From: an uncultured Anaerolineae bacterium | GTDB lineage: Bacteria; Chloroflexota; Anaerolineae; J036; Brachytrichaceae | Reading direction: 5' to 3' | Length of the DNA: 64,000 nucleotides | Assembly: GCA_937927775.1 (NCBI GenBank) | Contig: CALBEF010000031.1 | Span: forward strand, 62,001 to 126,000 | In this document: positions 43,210-54,545 of the stretch, one piece after another | Layout of the letters: each line of letters opens with the position of its first letter | Numbering within the stretch: position 1 is the first letter of the stretch | The notes under the pieces: generated by a model | Databases searched by the model: none | What the model saw: only the letters and a program-made list of their open reading frames with translations | What the model was told of the DNA's origin: nothing | Program-made: the position numbers and the translations under genes

Positions 43210-44124
43210 ATGGCAACCGCACGAGAAATCCGGCGTCGCATCCGCAGCGTCAGGAATATCCGCCAGATCACCCGCGCGCTGGAAGCGGTCAGCGCCAGCA
43301 AAGTGCGCCGCGCCCAGGACGCCGTGCAAGGCACGCGGCCCTATGCCAGCAAGGCGCGCCAATTGCTGGCCGATGTGGCGGCGCTGGCCGGCGGCGAGAC
43401 GCGCCATCCCCTGCTCACCCGGCGCGACGTTGTCAACAGCGCCTATATCCTGTTGATCACATCCGATCGTGGTCTGTGCGGCGCGTTCAACACCAACGTG
43501 GCGCGCGAAGCGTTTGACTTTGCGCGCGACTACGGCAAGCCGGTCAGTTACGTGACCATCGGGCGCAAAGGCCGGGACTTCCTGTACCGGCGCGGGCGAA
43601 AGATTGTCGCCGAGTTTGCCAATCTGCCGGCCCGCCCCAGCCTGCTCGACACCACTGCCGCCACCCGCACCCTCATTCAGGACTTCCTGGACGGCAAGTG
43701 CGACGAGGTCTACCTGGCCTACACCGAATTCCGCAGCATGGTGTCGCAGCGTCCGGTCATCCGCCGATTGCTGCCGCTGGCCGCCGAAGAGCTGGCTGGC
43801 GACCTGCCCAAAGGCGGTCCCCGCCCGGCGTATGAGTTCGAACCTGGCCCGGCCGAGATTCTAGACGGCCTGCTGCCCCGCCTGACAGAAATGCAGGTCT
43901 ACGTGGCTGTGCTGGAATCGCTGGCCAGCGAACACGCCGCGCGCATGGTCGCCATGCGCAACGCCACAGACAGCGCCAGCGATCTGATCTTCAGCCTCAC
44001 CCTGAGCTACAACAAGGCGCGGCAGCAGGGCATCACCAACGAGCTGCTCGATATCGCGGGCGGCACCAGCGCGCTGGAGCAGGCCCTGAAAGAGGCCGCC
44101 GCAGCCAGCCGGTTGCGTGAATGA
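43210..44124 (+). CDS. atpG: F-type ATP synthase subunit gamma
   Basis: This 304-residue central-stalk subunit begins with the conserved N-terminal helix MATAREIRRRIRSVRNIRQITRALEAVSASKVRRAQDAV. The Rossmann-like middle has LLITSDRGLCGAFNTNVAREA. The C-terminal helix is ESLASEHAARMVAMRNATDSASDLIFSLTLSYNKARQQGITNELLDIAGG. It follows atpA by 58 bp. Its stop overlaps the start of a membrane glycosyltransferase gene as ATGA, so that foreign gene is translationally coupled to it, which is unusual for an atp operon. Confidence 0.96.
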   Translation: MATAREIRRRIRSVRNIRQITRALEAVSASKVRRAQDAVQGTRPYASKARQLLADVAALAGGETRHPLLTRRDVVNSAYILLITSDRGLCGAFNTNVAREAFDFARDYGKPVSYVTIGRKGRDFLYRRGRKIVAEFANLPARPSLLDTTAATRTLIQDFLDGKCDEVYLAYTEFRSMVSQRPVIRRLLPLAAEELAGDLPKGGPRPAYEFEPGPAEILDGLLPRLTEMQVYVAVLESLASEHAARMVAMRNATDSASDLIFSLTLSYNKARQQGITNELLDIAGGTSALEQALKEAAAASRLRE

Positions 44125-45881
44125 GCGCCGCGCGACAAAGGACGAGCGACACAGGGCGAGCGGCTGATTCAGCCGCTCGCCCTTTCCTTGAAAAGAAGCA
44201 GGGGGTTGTGAGCCTGCTTCACGCGGGCCTGCTTGCGGCCTGTGTAGCCCTCTTCTTGGCGACCGCGCTGCGCCAGCTTGATCTGCCTGGCCTGTACTAC
44301 GATGAGGCGCTGGATCTCGCGCCGATGCTGGACATCCTGCGCGGCGCCCCAACGCCACTCTTGCGCGGCATCGGCGTGACCATCGGCGGATACACTTACC
44401 CGGTCATGCTCATGGACTACATGGGCAGCCTGAACGGGTATGTGACGCTGCCCTTCATGCTTGCGCTCGGGCCGGGCGTGGCGGCAGCCCGCCTGTCTCC
44501 CATTCTCTTCTCAGCCATCACGATCGTTCTGGCATATGCCATTGCGCGCGCCTGGTTCGGTCAAACGGCGGGGCTGTTCACGGCGCTGCTGCTGGCCGTC
44601 AGCCCGTCGTTTATCTGGTTCAGCCGGCAGGGCATCACCGTCACCTCGATCATGACGGTGTTTTCGCTGGGCAGTTGGTTGCTGCTCGACCGCTGGCAGC
44701 GCCTGGGGAATGACGGTCACTATCAGCGCGCAGCCGGCCACCCACGCCTGATATTGCTGGCCGCCGGCCTTCTGCTGGGTCTGGGGCTGTGGGCCAAGAT
44801 CATCTTTCTGTGGTGGATCGCGCTGCTGGGTGTGATGGGGCTGGTGTGGATCGTCACGCGGCAACGCGCCGTCACACACGCAGTCACGCGCGCGCCTGGC
44901 GCAGCGCCCTGGGTTGCGTCCGGCTTTCTGATTGGCGCGGCGCCGTTCCTGTATTTCAATCTCGCCGGTCTGGCGCAGGGACAGACGCCGGCGACATTCG
45001 ATCTTCTGTTTCGTTCGCTGTTCGAGCCGACGCAATACGGCATCGACAACCGCAACCTGCTGGCCAATCTCGACAAGCGATTGCAGGACTTCGCCGTTTT
45101 TCTCAACGGCAGCTACTTTTGGTTTCTGGCGCCGGTTCCGTATGGCAATGTCTACGCGGTCCCGGCGTTCGTCGCGTCTGTCGTGGCCGGCTCGGCGCTG
45201 GCGTTTCGGCGCCGCGAGTGGCGCAAATGGCTGGCGTTGATTGCCTGCGTCGCGGCCTATCTTCCGATCAGCGCGTTCACCGTGTCTGATCTGTGGGCCA
45301 CGCACTTCTTTCTGCTCTTTCCGCTGCCCCAGATGGCAGTGGCCGTGGCGGCAGTGTGGCTGGCGCAGGCTGTTGCGCGCAGAATCACCCGCGCCGGCGG
45401 CGTGCGCTTTGCGCTCCTGAGCGGCGCGCTGGCGCTCGGTCTGGTTGCGCTGCCCCTGAGCCGAGACCTGTGGGTCAACCAGCAATACCATGAGCAACTT
45501 GCGATCATGGGCGGGTCAGGCCGGTTTTCGGACGCAGTCTATAAACTGGCAGCGTATCTGGATGCGGAAGGCATTGCGCAGCCGGTGGCGCTCGACTGGG
45601 GTATCGAGAAGAACGTGCGTGTGCTCACCGGCGATCGCGTGCGGCCGGTGGAGCTGTTCGGATTTTCCGCAGAAGCTGACGACGCTTTTCTGCAGCGCGC
45701 GCAGGAGATGCTGGCCGACCGATCCCGCCGCTACATCGTGCTTTGGGATCAGTTTGCCGTTTATAATCGGCGGTTAGTGTTCACGCAGATTGCAGAAAGC
45801 ATGGGACGCGAAGTGGTCGAGACATTCATCGCGCACGAGCGGAGCGGGTTGCCCGTGTATGTTGTCCTGCAGGCGCGGTAA
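44121..45881 (+). CDS. GT39/ArnT-like membrane glycosyltransferase inserted in the atp operon
   Basis: This 586-residue polytopic protein has about 11-12 hydrophobic helices. The first extracytoplasmic loop carries the acidic motif LPGLYYDEALDLAPM (about residue 60), matching the catalytic Asp-Glu loop of PMT/ArnT-type GT-C enzymes. Later FIWFSRQGITVTSIMTVFSLGSWLLL is also GT39-like. The C-terminal ~100 residues form a soluble domain. It would move a sugar from a polyprenyl-phosphate donor to a protein or lipid outside the membrane. It lies between atpG and atpD and overlaps atpG by 4 bp; no link to ATP synthesis is expected. Confidence 0.85.
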   Translation: MSAARQRTSDTGRAADSAARPFLEKKQGVVSLLHAGLLAACVALFLATALRQLDLPGLYYDEALDLAPMLDILRGAPTPLLRGIGVTIGGYTYPVMLMDYMGSLNGYVTLPFMLALGPGVAAARLSPILFSAITIVLAYAIARAWFGQTAGLFTALLLAVSPSFIWFSRQGITVTSIMTVFSLGSWLLLDRWQRLGNDGHYQRAAGHPRLILLAAGLLLGLGLWAKIIFLWWIALLGVMGLVWIVTRQRAVTHAVTRAPGAAPWVASGFLIGAAPFLYFNLAGLAQGQTPATFDLLFRSLFEPTQYGIDNRNLLANLDKRLQDFAVFLNGSYFWFLAPVPYGNVYAVPAFVASVVAGSALAFRRREWRKWLALIACVAAYLPISAFTVSDLWATHFFLLFPLPQMAVAVAAVWLAQAVARRITRAGGVRFALLSGALALGLVALPLSRDLWVNQQYHEQLAIMGGSGRFSDAVYKLAAYLDAEGIAQPVALDWGIEKNVRVLTGDRVRPVELFGFSAEADDAFLQRAQEMLADRSRRYIVLWDQFAVYNRRLVFTQIAESMGREVVETFIAHERSGLPVYVVLQAR

Positions 45882-45903
45882 CAACGCGGGACTGAACTTC
45901 TGA

Positions 45904-47430
<1,527 letters not shown>

Positions 47431-47480
47431 GGGATTGAGTCATTGGGTGATTGAGTCATTGAGTCATTGACTCAATCGCC
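47431..47480. repeat. octameric tandem repeat between atpD and atpC
   Basis: Six or so copies of an 8-bp unit (ATTGAGTC, with CATTGGGT variants), ending with an inverted copy ACTCAATC. It lies inside the atp operon and can fold as a weak hairpin. Confidence 0.85.
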
Positions 47481-47496
47481 AAGTGGGCAGGTTCTG

Positions 47497-47925
47497 ATGC
47501 CACTGAATCTGGAAATCGTAACGGGCGAGCGCGAAGTCTTCAAGGGCGACGTGGACATGATCAATGTGCCCGGCGGCGACGGCGATATGGGCATCCTGCC
47601 CAAACACGCGCCGGTGCTGTCCACCCTCAAGCCGGGGGTGTTGCGGGTCAGGATCGGCAACGATCAGCAGGAGTTTGCCATTGGCGGCGGCTTCATCAAC
47701 ATCCTGGGCGATCACGTCATCATTCTGGCGGACAGCGCCGAGCGCGCCGACGAGATCGACATTGCGCGCGCAGAGGCGGCCCGGCTGCGCGCCGAGGAAA
47801 TGCTCAGGAATCCGCCCGAAAATAAAGAGGACTTGTTCCGGCTGGAAGCTGCGTTGCGCAAGAGCGAGGCGCGCCTGAAAGCAGCCAGTCGCCGGTCAAC
47901 ACGGCGGACGGAGTTGCCAACTTAG
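47497..47925 (+). CDS. atpC: F-type ATP synthase subunit epsilon
   Basis: This 142-residue stalk subunit regulates ATP hydrolysis. The start MPLNLEIVTGEREVFKGDVDMINVPGGDGDMGILPKHAPVLSTLKPG is typical of the beta-sandwich domain; FAIGGGFINILGDHVIILADSAERADEID closes it. The C-terminal helical hairpin is basic (RLEAALRKSEARLKAASRRSTRRTELPT). The order atpD-atpC is conserved. The ATG at 47497 is preferred to an upstream alternative because it starts exactly at the conserved first strand. Confidence 0.95.
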   Translation: MPLNLEIVTGEREVFKGDVDMINVPGGDGDMGILPKHAPVLSTLKPGVLRVRIGNDQQEFAIGGGFINILGDHVIILADSAERADEIDIARAEAARLRAEEMLRNPPENKEDLFRLEAALRKSEARLKAASRRSTRRTELPT

Positions 47926-47998
47926 CAGGATGATTGAACCGGGCGCCGGAATCTGGCCGACGCCTGGATGACCATTCATTGAGAACACGGCGCTGACG

Positions 47999-49006
47999 AT
48001 GAGCTTCATGAGAGCGGAAGTCGGGATTGATCTGGGCACGGTGCACGTGGTCATCTATCTGCGTGGCAAGGGCATCGTGATCCAGGAACCCTCGATCGTC
48101 GCCATGATCAGCCGCGAAGAAAAGATCGTGGAGGTCGGCGAAGCGGCGCGGCAGATGTATGGCCGCACCCCGGACGAGATCGAGGTGGCCCGGCCCGTGC
48201 GCGATGGTGTCATTGCCGATTACCAGGTGACTCAGCGTATGCTGGGCTACTTCGTGGCGCGGGTGAAGGGGCTGAAGTTTCTCCCGCCGCGCATCGTGAT
48301 CGGGGTGCCGTATGGCGTGACGAGCGTCGAGCGCCGGGCCGTGCGCGAAGCGGCCATCGAGGCCGGCGGCGGCGAGGTCTATCTGTTGCGCGAGCCGCTG
48401 GCAGCCGCGCTGGGCGCCGGCCTGCCGGTTGACACCGCTACCGGCAATCTGGTGCTCGATCTCGGCGGCGGCACCGCCGAAGCTGCCGTGGTGTCGATGA
48501 ACGGTATCGTGGTCGCCAACTCGGTGCGCGTCGGCGGCATCAAACTGGATGAGGCCATCCAGAACTTTGTCCGCCGCAAGTACAACCTGGCCATCGGCGA
48601 ACCGACCGCTGAGGACATCAAGATCCAGATCGGCAGCGCCATGCCCCTCGAGGACGAGTTGATCATGCAGGTGCAGGGGCGCGATCAGGTGACCGGCCTG
48701 CCGCGCACGATCGAACTCACGTCCACCGAGATCACCGAGGCATTGCAGGAGCCGCTGTCTCAGATTGCGGCGTGCGTGCGCTCGGTGCTCGAACGGACGC
48801 CGCCTGAGCTGGCTTCGGATATCATCGATCGCGGCATGGCCATGACCGGCGGCACAGCCCTGTTGCGCAAGCTGGACGAGTACATGTCGCGCGAGGTCGG
48901 CGTGCCGGCCTATGTCGCCGACGCGCCCATGGCGTGTGTGGCGCTCGGCACCGGCCGCGCCCTCGAGAACATCGAGGTGCTCAAGCGCACGGAACCGATG
49001 GCGTGA
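47999..49006 (+). CDS. mreB: MreB-family rod-shape actin homologue
   Basis: This 335-residue bacterial actin polymerises under the membrane to guide wall synthesis. The phosphate-1 loop is [28 protein letters not shown], the hinge is [14 protein letters not shown], phosphate-2 is [21 protein letters not shown] and the adenosine motif is [20 protein letters not shown]. The short hydrophobic N-terminus (MSFMRAEVG) fits membrane association. It lies 73 bp after atpC and overlaps maf as GTGA. No mreC/mreD follow, so the shape operon is split. Confidence 0.95.
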   Translation: MSFMRAEVGIDLGTVHVVIYLRGKGIVIQEPSIVAMISREEKIVEVGEAARQMYGRTPDEIEVARPVRDGVIADYQVTQRMLGYFVARVKGLKFLPPRIVIGVPYGVTSVERRAVREAAIEAGGGEVYLLREPLAAALGAGLPVDTATGNLVLDLGGGTAEAAVVSMNGIVVANSVRVGGIKLDEAIQNFVRRKYNLAIGEPTAEDIKIQIGSAMPLEDELIMQVQGRDQVTGLPRTIELTSTEITEALQEPLSQIAACVRSVLERTPPELASDIIDRGMAMTGGTALLRKLDEYMSREVGVPAYVADAPMACVALGTGRALENIEVLKRTEPMA

Positions 49007-49617
49007 TTCTCGCCTCTGCTTCTCCCCGCCGGCGCGAGTTGCTGGCCGCCCTGGGTGTCGCGTTCGACACCCGCCCCTCTGATGTCGATGAGACGCCGCT
49101 GCCCGGCGAGACGCCCCTCGACACGCAGCACCGCATCACGCTCCTCAAGGCCCGCGCGGCCAACTCGGATCGCGACATCGTCATCGCGGCGGACACAACG
49201 GTGTTGCTGGACGGGGACATGCTGAACAAGCCGGCCGACGCCGACGAGGCGCGGCGCATGTTGCGGCGCTTGCGCGGCCGCGCCCACGAGGTGCAGTCGT
49301 GCGTGGTCGTCAAGCGCGGCGCGCAGGAAACGATGCAGATCGTGTCATCGCTGGTGGTGATGCGCGACTACACGGACGAGGAGATCGAAGCCTACATTGC
49401 CAGCGGCGACCCCTTTGATAAAGCCGGCGCGTACGCGGTGCAGCACCCCGGTTTTCATCCCGTGGCGGAAATTCGCGGCTGTCCGCTGAACGTCATCGGG
49501 CTGCCGCTGTGCGCCCTGCGCAGACAACTGCCGCACTTGCCCGATCCATCGCCAGTGTGCCTGAGGATATCCGGGCGCGCGTGTCTGGAAAATCAGTCGC
49601 GCCGGGGCGCAGCTTAG
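49003..49617 (+). CDS. maf: Maf-type nucleoside triphosphate pyrophosphatase
   Basis: This 204-residue septum-formation-inhibitor/Maf enzyme hydrolyses non-canonical or pyrimidine NTPs to NMPs, cleaning the nucleotide pool. The GTG start at 49003 overlaps the mreB stop. Motifs are [18 protein letters not shown], the [13 protein letters not shown] loop, [12 protein letters not shown] with the catalytic Asp, [17 protein letters not shown] and the C-terminal [11 protein letters not shown]. The linkage to mreB is common in bacteria. Confidence 0.95.
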   Translation: MILASASPRRRELLAALGVAFDTRPSDVDETPLPGETPLDTQHRITLLKARAANSDRDIVIAADTTVLLDGDMLNKPADADEARRMLRRLRGRAHEVQSCVVVKRGAQETMQIVSSLVVMRDYTDEEIEAYIASGDPFDKAGAYAVQHPGFHPVAEIRGCPLNVIGLPLCALRRQLPHLPDPSPVCLRISGRACLENQSRRGAA

Positions 49618-49644
49618 GTTACGCCTGCTCTGTGGAGCGGGCAC

Positions 49645-49911
49645 TTACTGCGCGTCAGCTTTTGGGGCTGCGTCTGTTTGCTGAGCTTGCGCCGGCGTCT
49701 CCGGCTCTTCCTCGTTCGACTCCCACCCGATGATCCACACGCACAGGCCGGCCAGCCCGATCGTGGCCAGAATGAGGAACAACCATTGGTTCCACAGCAG
49801 GCCCACATCGCGCGCGGCAATGATCAGGACGATCACCATGCCGATCGCCAGCAGAATCCATGCCGCCAGTTTTGGATGTTGGCTTGCCCATGACTTCAAT
49901 TTCGACAGCAT
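49645..49911 (-). CDS. small membrane protein with acidic tail
   Basis: This 88-residue protein starts MLSKLKSWASQHPKLAAWILLAIGMVIVLIIAARDVGLLWNQWLFLILATIGLAGLCVWIIGW. It has two predicted transmembrane helices (about 16-35 and 42-63) and an acidic, Ala/Gln-rich cytoplasmic tail. No family recognised. A longer frame upstream exists but would run through a heptamer repeat, so I prefer this start; the ribosome binding site is weak. It lies downstream of the site-2 protease gene on the same strand. Confidence 0.65.
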   Translation of the reverse strand: MLSKLKSWASQHPKLAAWILLAIGMVIVLIIAARDVGLLWNQWLFLILATIGLAGLCVWIIGWESNEEEPETPAQAQQTDAAPKADAQ

Positions 49912-49945
49912 GAGCGGGATTGTACTCCAGACATCAGACGACAGG

Positions 49946-49980
49946 CTGTCTGTTATCTGTGCTCTGTAATCTGCAATCTC
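49946..49980. repeat. heptameric tandem repeat (TAATCTG type)
   Basis: Five degenerate heptamers, CTGTCTG, TTATCTG, TGCTCTG, TAATCTG and CAATCTC, run up to the stop codon of the site-2 protease gene. Confidence 0.7.
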
Positions 49981-51085
49981 AGAAGGGCGTGGCCGAGAAA
50001 AGTGACAGGAACAGCATCGCCGTGGCGAGGAAGGCAAGATTGCGGCGCAGATCCAGAGGGGTGATGTCGTTCATCGGCGCCGGGTGGCGCATGCCGCTGA
50101 GCAGCGCAAAGCCGATCCACACGAACCAGGTGGGCGACGACACAATACCCAGCACGGCCATGATCGCGATGGTCGCATATCCGATCCAGCGCGCCCACCG
50201 GCGGCCCAGCGCGGCGTAGGCAATGTGGCTTCCATCGAGCTGGCCGATGGGCAACAGGTTGATGGCGGTGATGATCAGACCGAAGCGCGCGGCCAGCAGC
50301 GCCGGATTGAGCAGGATGCCACTGGTTGCCGCGTCCGGCAGGAAGATGGCAATCAGCAGATGCATCAACATCGAGCGGGTCGGAGGCGCTGGCGAATCGG
50401 TGACAACGCTCATGACCAGGCCGGCGACAAACAGCGGGATCGCAACGATCAGCCCCGCGATCGGCCCGCCTACCCCCACGTCGAACAAGGCGCGCTTGTT
50501 TTCGACCGGCCCGCGCAACTGAATGAATGCGCCGAATGTCCCCAGGCCGAACGGCACGGGAATGAAAAACGGCAATGTCACCAGCAAACCATGTCGGCGG
50601 GCCTGGATGTAGTGCCCCAGTTCGTGCGCGCCCAGGATCAGCAACAACGTCGCGGCAAAGGGAACGCCATAAGAGAGAATGCTCTCGATGGACAGCGATT
50701 CGTCGCCGGCAAGCAGGCTGGCATACCGGCCGCCGGCGAACACAGTCGTAGCGATGGTGGCCGCCAGCAGCCCCAGATTGACCCATGGGCGTTGAGCAAA
50801 CGTAGATTGCAACCTGCCCCGAATGGCGACGATGATCTGCCGCTCCCCAGAGTCGTTTTCGCGCAACAGCGGCACGTATCCCAGTTCGACGAAATGCGCC
50901 TTGAGTTTGCTGAAAGCCTCCTCGGCTTCGACGCGCAATCGGCCGGTGAATGTGATGGCGCGGCCCTCCTCCATCTGCTGATCTTCGACAGACATGATAT
51001 CGATGACTCGCGCCCGCAATGCGCTGAGTTCGTCTACCCGGATCGTTGGCCCTGTCTCGCGGGCCGGCTGAACGTTCGTCTCCAT
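49979..51085 (-). CDS. site-2 protease family membrane metalloprotease (M50)
   Basis: This 368-residue intramembrane zinc protease carries the zinc motif H154ELGH158 in a hydrophobic helix and the second signature INLLPIGQLDG with Asp284 as third ligand. The N-terminal ~95 residues form a soluble domain (VEAEEAFSKLKAHFVELGYVPLLRENDSGERQIIVAIRG), as in the EGY1-like subgroup of plants and cyanobacteria. Six or more hydrophobic helices follow. It would cut membrane-anchored regulators or signal peptides within the bilayer; the target is unknown. AGGA precedes the ATG. Confidence 0.93.
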   Translation of the reverse strand: METNVQPARETGPTIRVDELSALRARVIDIMSVEDQQMEEGRAITFTGRLRVEAEEAFSKLKAHFVELGYVPLLRENDSGERQIIVAIRGRLQSTFAQRPWVNLGLLAATIATTVFAGGRYASLLAGDESLSIESILSYGVPFAATLLLILGAHELGHYIQARRHGLLVTLPFFIPVPFGLGTFGAFIQLRGPVENKRALFDVGVGGPIAGLIVAIPLFVAGLVMSVVTDSPAPPTRSMLMHLLIAIFLPDAATSGILLNPALLAARFGLIITAINLLPIGQLDGSHIAYAALGRRWARWIGYATIAIMAVLGIVSSPTWFVWIGFALLSGMRHPAPMNDITPLDLRRNLAFLATAMLFLSLFSATPF

Positions 51086-51296
51086 TCGTTTTCCTGTTCG
51101 ATTGTGCTGGTTGCCGGGTCAGCGCAATGGATACCTTCAAGCAAGGGGAGCAATCTGCCACGCGCAACAACTCGACTATATTACCAGTTGCCCGCTCGGA
51201 CATCATTTCGTCTGATGCGGCAATCAATCATCGCTTCGAGAAGCAGGGCGCAGATGGGGCAATCATTGTCGTATCGCGGCGCCGAGGCATTTCAAC

Positions 51297-52418
51297 ATGC
51301 AGGATGAACTGACCACAATAGCCGGTCACACGCAGCTCAGCAGTGTGGACGGGCTGGCCGGCCGGCTGGCCATTCGCGGCTACCCGATCGAGGAACTGGC
51401 CGGGCGCGTTGCCTATGAGGAGGCCGCGTATCTGCTCTGGCATGGCGAGCTGCCGGATGCGCCGGCGCTGTCCGCGTTCGCCGGCGCGCTGGCGTCGCGG
51501 CGCGCGTTGCATCCCGCCAGTCTGGAGCTGTTGAGGGCTTGCGCTGCCGAGCGCGTAGCGCCCATGGATGCGATTGGCATGGCTGCCGGCACGCTGGGAT
51601 TGGGCCTTGCGCCAGATGACGCGCCCATGACCCTTGTGGCCCGTTTCCCAACGCTGGTCGCGGCGTATTGGCGATTGTTGAACGGCCATGATCCGATCGC
51701 CCCGCGCGCCGATCTGGGTCACACTGCCAACTATCTCTACATGCTGGATGGGCAACTACCGAACGCCGGGCGCGTGAAGGCGGTCGAAACGTATCTCGTC
51801 ACACTGATCGATCACGGCATCAGCGCGTCCACATTCGCGGCGCGGGTCATCATATCCACGCAATCGGATGTGATCGCGGCGGTGGCCGGCGCCATAGGCG
51901 CGTTGAAGGGGCCGCTGCATGGCGGCGCGCCGGGACCAACATTGCGCATGGTGCTGGAGATTGGCAGCCCTGATCGTGTCGAATTCTGTTTGCGCGACAG
52001 GCTGGCGCGCGGCGAGCGGCTGATGGGCTTCGGCCACCGCGACTACAAAGTGCGCGATCCGCGCTGCGGCGTGCTGGCAGCGGCAGCGGAAGCGGTGTAT
52101 CAGGCGGAGGGGGACATGGCGACGTATGCGCTGGCGCGCCAGGTGGAGGAAGTGGCCGTGCGGCTGCTGGCGGAACACAAGCCGGGGCGCCGGCTGTGCG
52201 CGAATGTGGAGTTCTACGCCAGTCTGCTCATGCACGGCGCCGGCCTGCCGGCCGAGTTGTTCACGCCCACGTTTGCCGTCGCGCGCGCAGCCGGCTGGGT
52301 GGCGCACTGCCTGGAACAGCAACGCGCCAATCGTATGCTGCAACCGCAGACGGTGTACACGGGGCCGCTGGGCCGGCGCTGGGTTCCGATTGAGCAGAGG
52401 TTGCCAAAGGCGGGGTAG
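51297..52418 (+). CDS. citrate synthase family protein
   Basis: This 373-residue enzyme matches type II-like citrate/2-methylcitrate synthases that condense acetyl-CoA or propionyl-CoA with oxaloacetate. Conserved blocks are [71 protein letters not shown] and [16 protein letters not shown]. The catalytic acid after Asn-Val is Glu305 where most members have Asp; Glu variants are not unknown. Citrate and methylcitrate activities cannot be told apart by eye. It starts a two-gene plus-strand unit with the methyltransferase. Confidence 0.9.
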   Translation: MQDELTTIAGHTQLSSVDGLAGRLAIRGYPIEELAGRVAYEEAAYLLWHGELPDAPALSAFAGALASRRALHPASLELLRACAAERVAPMDAIGMAAGTLGLGLAPDDAPMTLVARFPTLVAAYWRLLNGHDPIAPRADLGHTANYLYMLDGQLPNAGRVKAVETYLVTLIDHGISASTFAARVIISTQSDVIAAVAGAIGALKGPLHGGAPGPTLRMVLEIGSPDRVEFCLRDRLARGERLMGFGHRDYKVRDPRCGVLAAAAEAVYQAEGDMATYALARQVEEVAVRLLAEHKPGRRLCANVEFYASLLMHGAGLPAELFTPTFAVARAAGWVAHCLEQQRANRMLQPQTVYTGPLGRRWVPIEQRLPKAG

Positions 52419-52425
52419 CGTTGCC

Positions 52426-53286
52426 ATGCTTATTGCCCTCTCCTTTGTCCAGGCCCGTCGGGCGCTCGCGGCTCGCCGATCCGGGCGATCCCGTGTGGCG
52501 CTGTCGCTCGACCTCGGCCTCAGCGTCGTTGAAGTCGAGATGGATGAGGCCGGCCTCATATTGCCCGGCGGAGCGCATGTCACGTGGGCGCGCCTCGAAG
52601 AGGTTGCCGCCGCCGAATCGAGTTGCTTCAGGGTGGAAGCTGACGGGGGCATTCGCAAGATTCAAACCTTCTCCCCGTTGACTCAGCGCCACTACAGCCT
52701 GTACCCGACTGCCGGCGCGCCTGCCATGCTTGTGTCCGGTCTGCCGATGCATCGCATCAAGGACACCGAGCCGCAACGCGACGCGCTCAGCAAGATCAGG
52801 GCTGCCGGCCTGTCGCAGGGCGGCGCGGAGTGGCGCGTGCTGGACACCTGCACCGGCCTGGGCTACACCGCCATCGAGGCGGCCAAAACAGCCGGCGAAG
52901 TGGTGACGATCGAACTGGACCCCGCCGCGCAGGAAATCGCCCGCCAGAATCCGTGGTCATGGCGCTTGTTCGCAGCCGCCAATATCCGCCAGATCATCGG
53001 CGACAGCGCCGAGGTCATCGCACAATTCGAAGCGGCGTCCTTCGCGCGGATCATCCATGATCCGCCCACTTTTGCCCTGGCCGGCGATTTGTACTCCAGC
53101 GCGTTCTATCACGAGATGTGGCGCGTGCTTCGGCTGGGCGGGCGGGTGTTTCATTACATCGGCGACCTGGACAGCAAGTCGGGCAACCGTGTGGCGCGCG
53201 GCGTGGTGGAACGTTTGCAACAGGCCGGCTTCGCGCGCGTCCTGCCGCGCAACGAGGCGTTCGGCGTGGTGGCGATCAAAGAATAA
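52426..53286 (+). CDS. SAM-dependent methyltransferase-fold protein
   Basis: This 286-residue protein starts 8 bp after the citrate synthase gene. The N-terminal ~115 residues form a separate all-beta-like domain ([15 protein letters not shown]... [15 protein letters not shown]). The C-terminal Rossmann domain has the SAM loop [28 protein letters not shown], a DPPTF motif in [20 protein letters not shown] and the strand [16 protein letters not shown]. It resembles spermine/spermidine-synthase-like or RNA-methyltransferase-like proteins; the DPPTF motif is compatible with N-methylation. Substrate unknown. Start at 52426 is the first Met after the upstream stop. Confidence 0.82.
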   Translation: MLIALSFVQARRALAARRSGRSRVALSLDLGLSVVEVEMDEAGLILPGGAHVTWARLEEVAAAESSCFRVEADGGIRKIQTFSPLTQRHYSLYPTAGAPAMLVSGLPMHRIKDTEPQRDALSKIRAAGLSQGGAEWRVLDTCTGLGYTAIEAAKTAGEVVTIELDPAAQEIARQNPWSWRLFAAANIRQIIGDSAEVIAQFEAASFARIIHDPPTFALAGDLYSSAFYHEMWRVLRLGGRVFHYIGDLDSKSGNRVARGVVERLQQAGFARVLPRNEAFGVVAIKE

Positions 53287-53293
53287 ATAAACG

Positions 53294-54457
53294 TCAGCCC
53301 GCCAGTTCCCGCCTGGCCTGGCTCACGTCCACCAGATGCGCCGGCCCGCCAATGTCACCCTCGATCGCGTCGAAGCCCAGGCTGCGCACATGCGACGCCA
53401 CGCGATCCACCATGTCGCGGCGCGTCAGCAGCACCACAGTTGGCCCCGTGTCGGTCGAGGCGTACACCGGCGCGCCTTTCGCCCGCAATTCGTTGCAGGC
53501 GCGGAACAGCGTCAGATTTTCCGGCTCCCACGCGAAGATTTTGTGATCGTCGCTCCCGGTCATGGTGATTGCGTGCAACTGGATGCTGTCCAGTTCGGCC
53601 AGCCGGCCCACCGTTTGCCAGTCGCCGGCCTGCACGGCGTCAATGCAGCGCAACGTCTCTGCGCGCCGGTTCAGCATCCAGCATTTGAACAGCGGGCTGT
53701 TTGGCGCGTCGGCGTGCGCAAGTTCGGTCTTGAGGCCGATGCGCGAATCGATTGGCACGGTGATCAGGCGCATCTCGGCAAGCTGATTGGCGTTGTCGAG
53801 CCGCACGGCGAAACTGTCTTCCGGCGCGATGCCGGGGTAGGACAACCACAGTGACACGCCGCCGGTGGCGCTGCGACACCCCGACCCGGCCAGCAGACGC
53901 GCCATGCTGCTCACAAAGCGCGTGTTGGCAGTTGCCTCCGGCCCCAGCGCCGCCGCAATGGCCGCCATGGCCAGCGCCGCCGACCCCGACGCGCTGGTGC
54001 CCAGCCCCTTGCCCGTCCTGCCGCCGCGCGCCACATTTTTTGAGATAACGCGCGCGCGCGTCGTCATGCACGCTGCCCATCGCACCGCGTCCAGGCTCTG
54101 CTTCACGCGCTCCAGGTCGCGGCCGGTTGCCGTCATCCCGCCGATCACCGCCACATCGTCCGGCAAATCCGGGTCGAACTCGACCAGCGTCAGTGTGTAG
54201 GCGGCGTCGTTGCACACCGAGATGCTGGGCAGGTAGGCGATGCGCCACACCCAGTCGGTCATGCCGTGATATTTCAGCACGCCCTGCATTGGATGCGCGC
54301 GGGCAGCGGCAACACCGCGCGGGTTGCCGGGCCGGTCGAGCAATGGATAATCGGGAAACGTAATGCCGTGCTGCTGCAGGGCGCTCAGGATGTCCGCGTG
54401 CGCTGCGCGCATCGGGGCAATCATGTCCGCGCAGGTGTCTGGAATGTGTGTCGCCAT
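53294..54457 (-). CDS. mvaD: phosphomevalonate decarboxylase (alternative mevalonate pathway)
   Basis: This 387-residue GHMP-superfamily decarboxylase has the N-terminal block AHPMQGVLKYHGMTDWVWRIAYLPSISVCNDA, which matches the haloarchaeal and Roseiflexus phosphomevalonate decarboxylases (KYHGM) and not the IKYWGK of diphosphomevalonate decarboxylases. The phosphate loop GKGLGTSASGSAALA and the catalytic Asp in YASTDTGPTVV are present. The product would be isopentenyl phosphate, then phosphorylated by isopentenyl phosphate kinase, which is not in this window. It supplies isoprenoid precursors in the cytoplasm. The start at 54457 gives a full-length fold. It converges with the methyltransferase gene, 7 bp apart. 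Confidence 0.85.
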   Translation of the reverse strand: MATHIPDTCADMIAPMRAAHADILSALQQHGITFPDYPLLDRPGNPRGVAAARAHPMQGVLKYHGMTDWVWRIAYLPSISVCNDAAYTLTLVEFDPDLPDDVAVIGGMTATGRDLERVKQSLDAVRWAACMTTRARVISKNVARGGRTGKGLGTSASGSAALAMAAIAAALGPEATANTRFVSSMARLLAGSGCRSATGGVSLWLSYPGIAPEDSFAVRLDNANQLAEMRLITVPIDSRIGLKTELAHADAPNSPLFKCWMLNRRAETLRCIDAVQAGDWQTVGRLAELDSIQLHAITMTGSDDHKIFAWEPENLTLFRACNELRAKGAPVYASTDTGPTVVLLTRRDMVDRVASHVRSLGFDAIEGDIGGPAHLVDVSQARRELAG

Positions 54458-54545
54458 GAGGCCGTCCCTTGTTCTGGCCGGCAGTCTATCACTCTGCGGC
54501 GCGCTGCTGTGACAGCGCGCCGCCAGTGGATTGAATCGATCTGTG

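Noticed and set aside
43861-44358. Minus-strand frame across the atpG/glycosyltransferase junction
   Set aside because: Antisense to two well-supported genes and without a start signal or motif.
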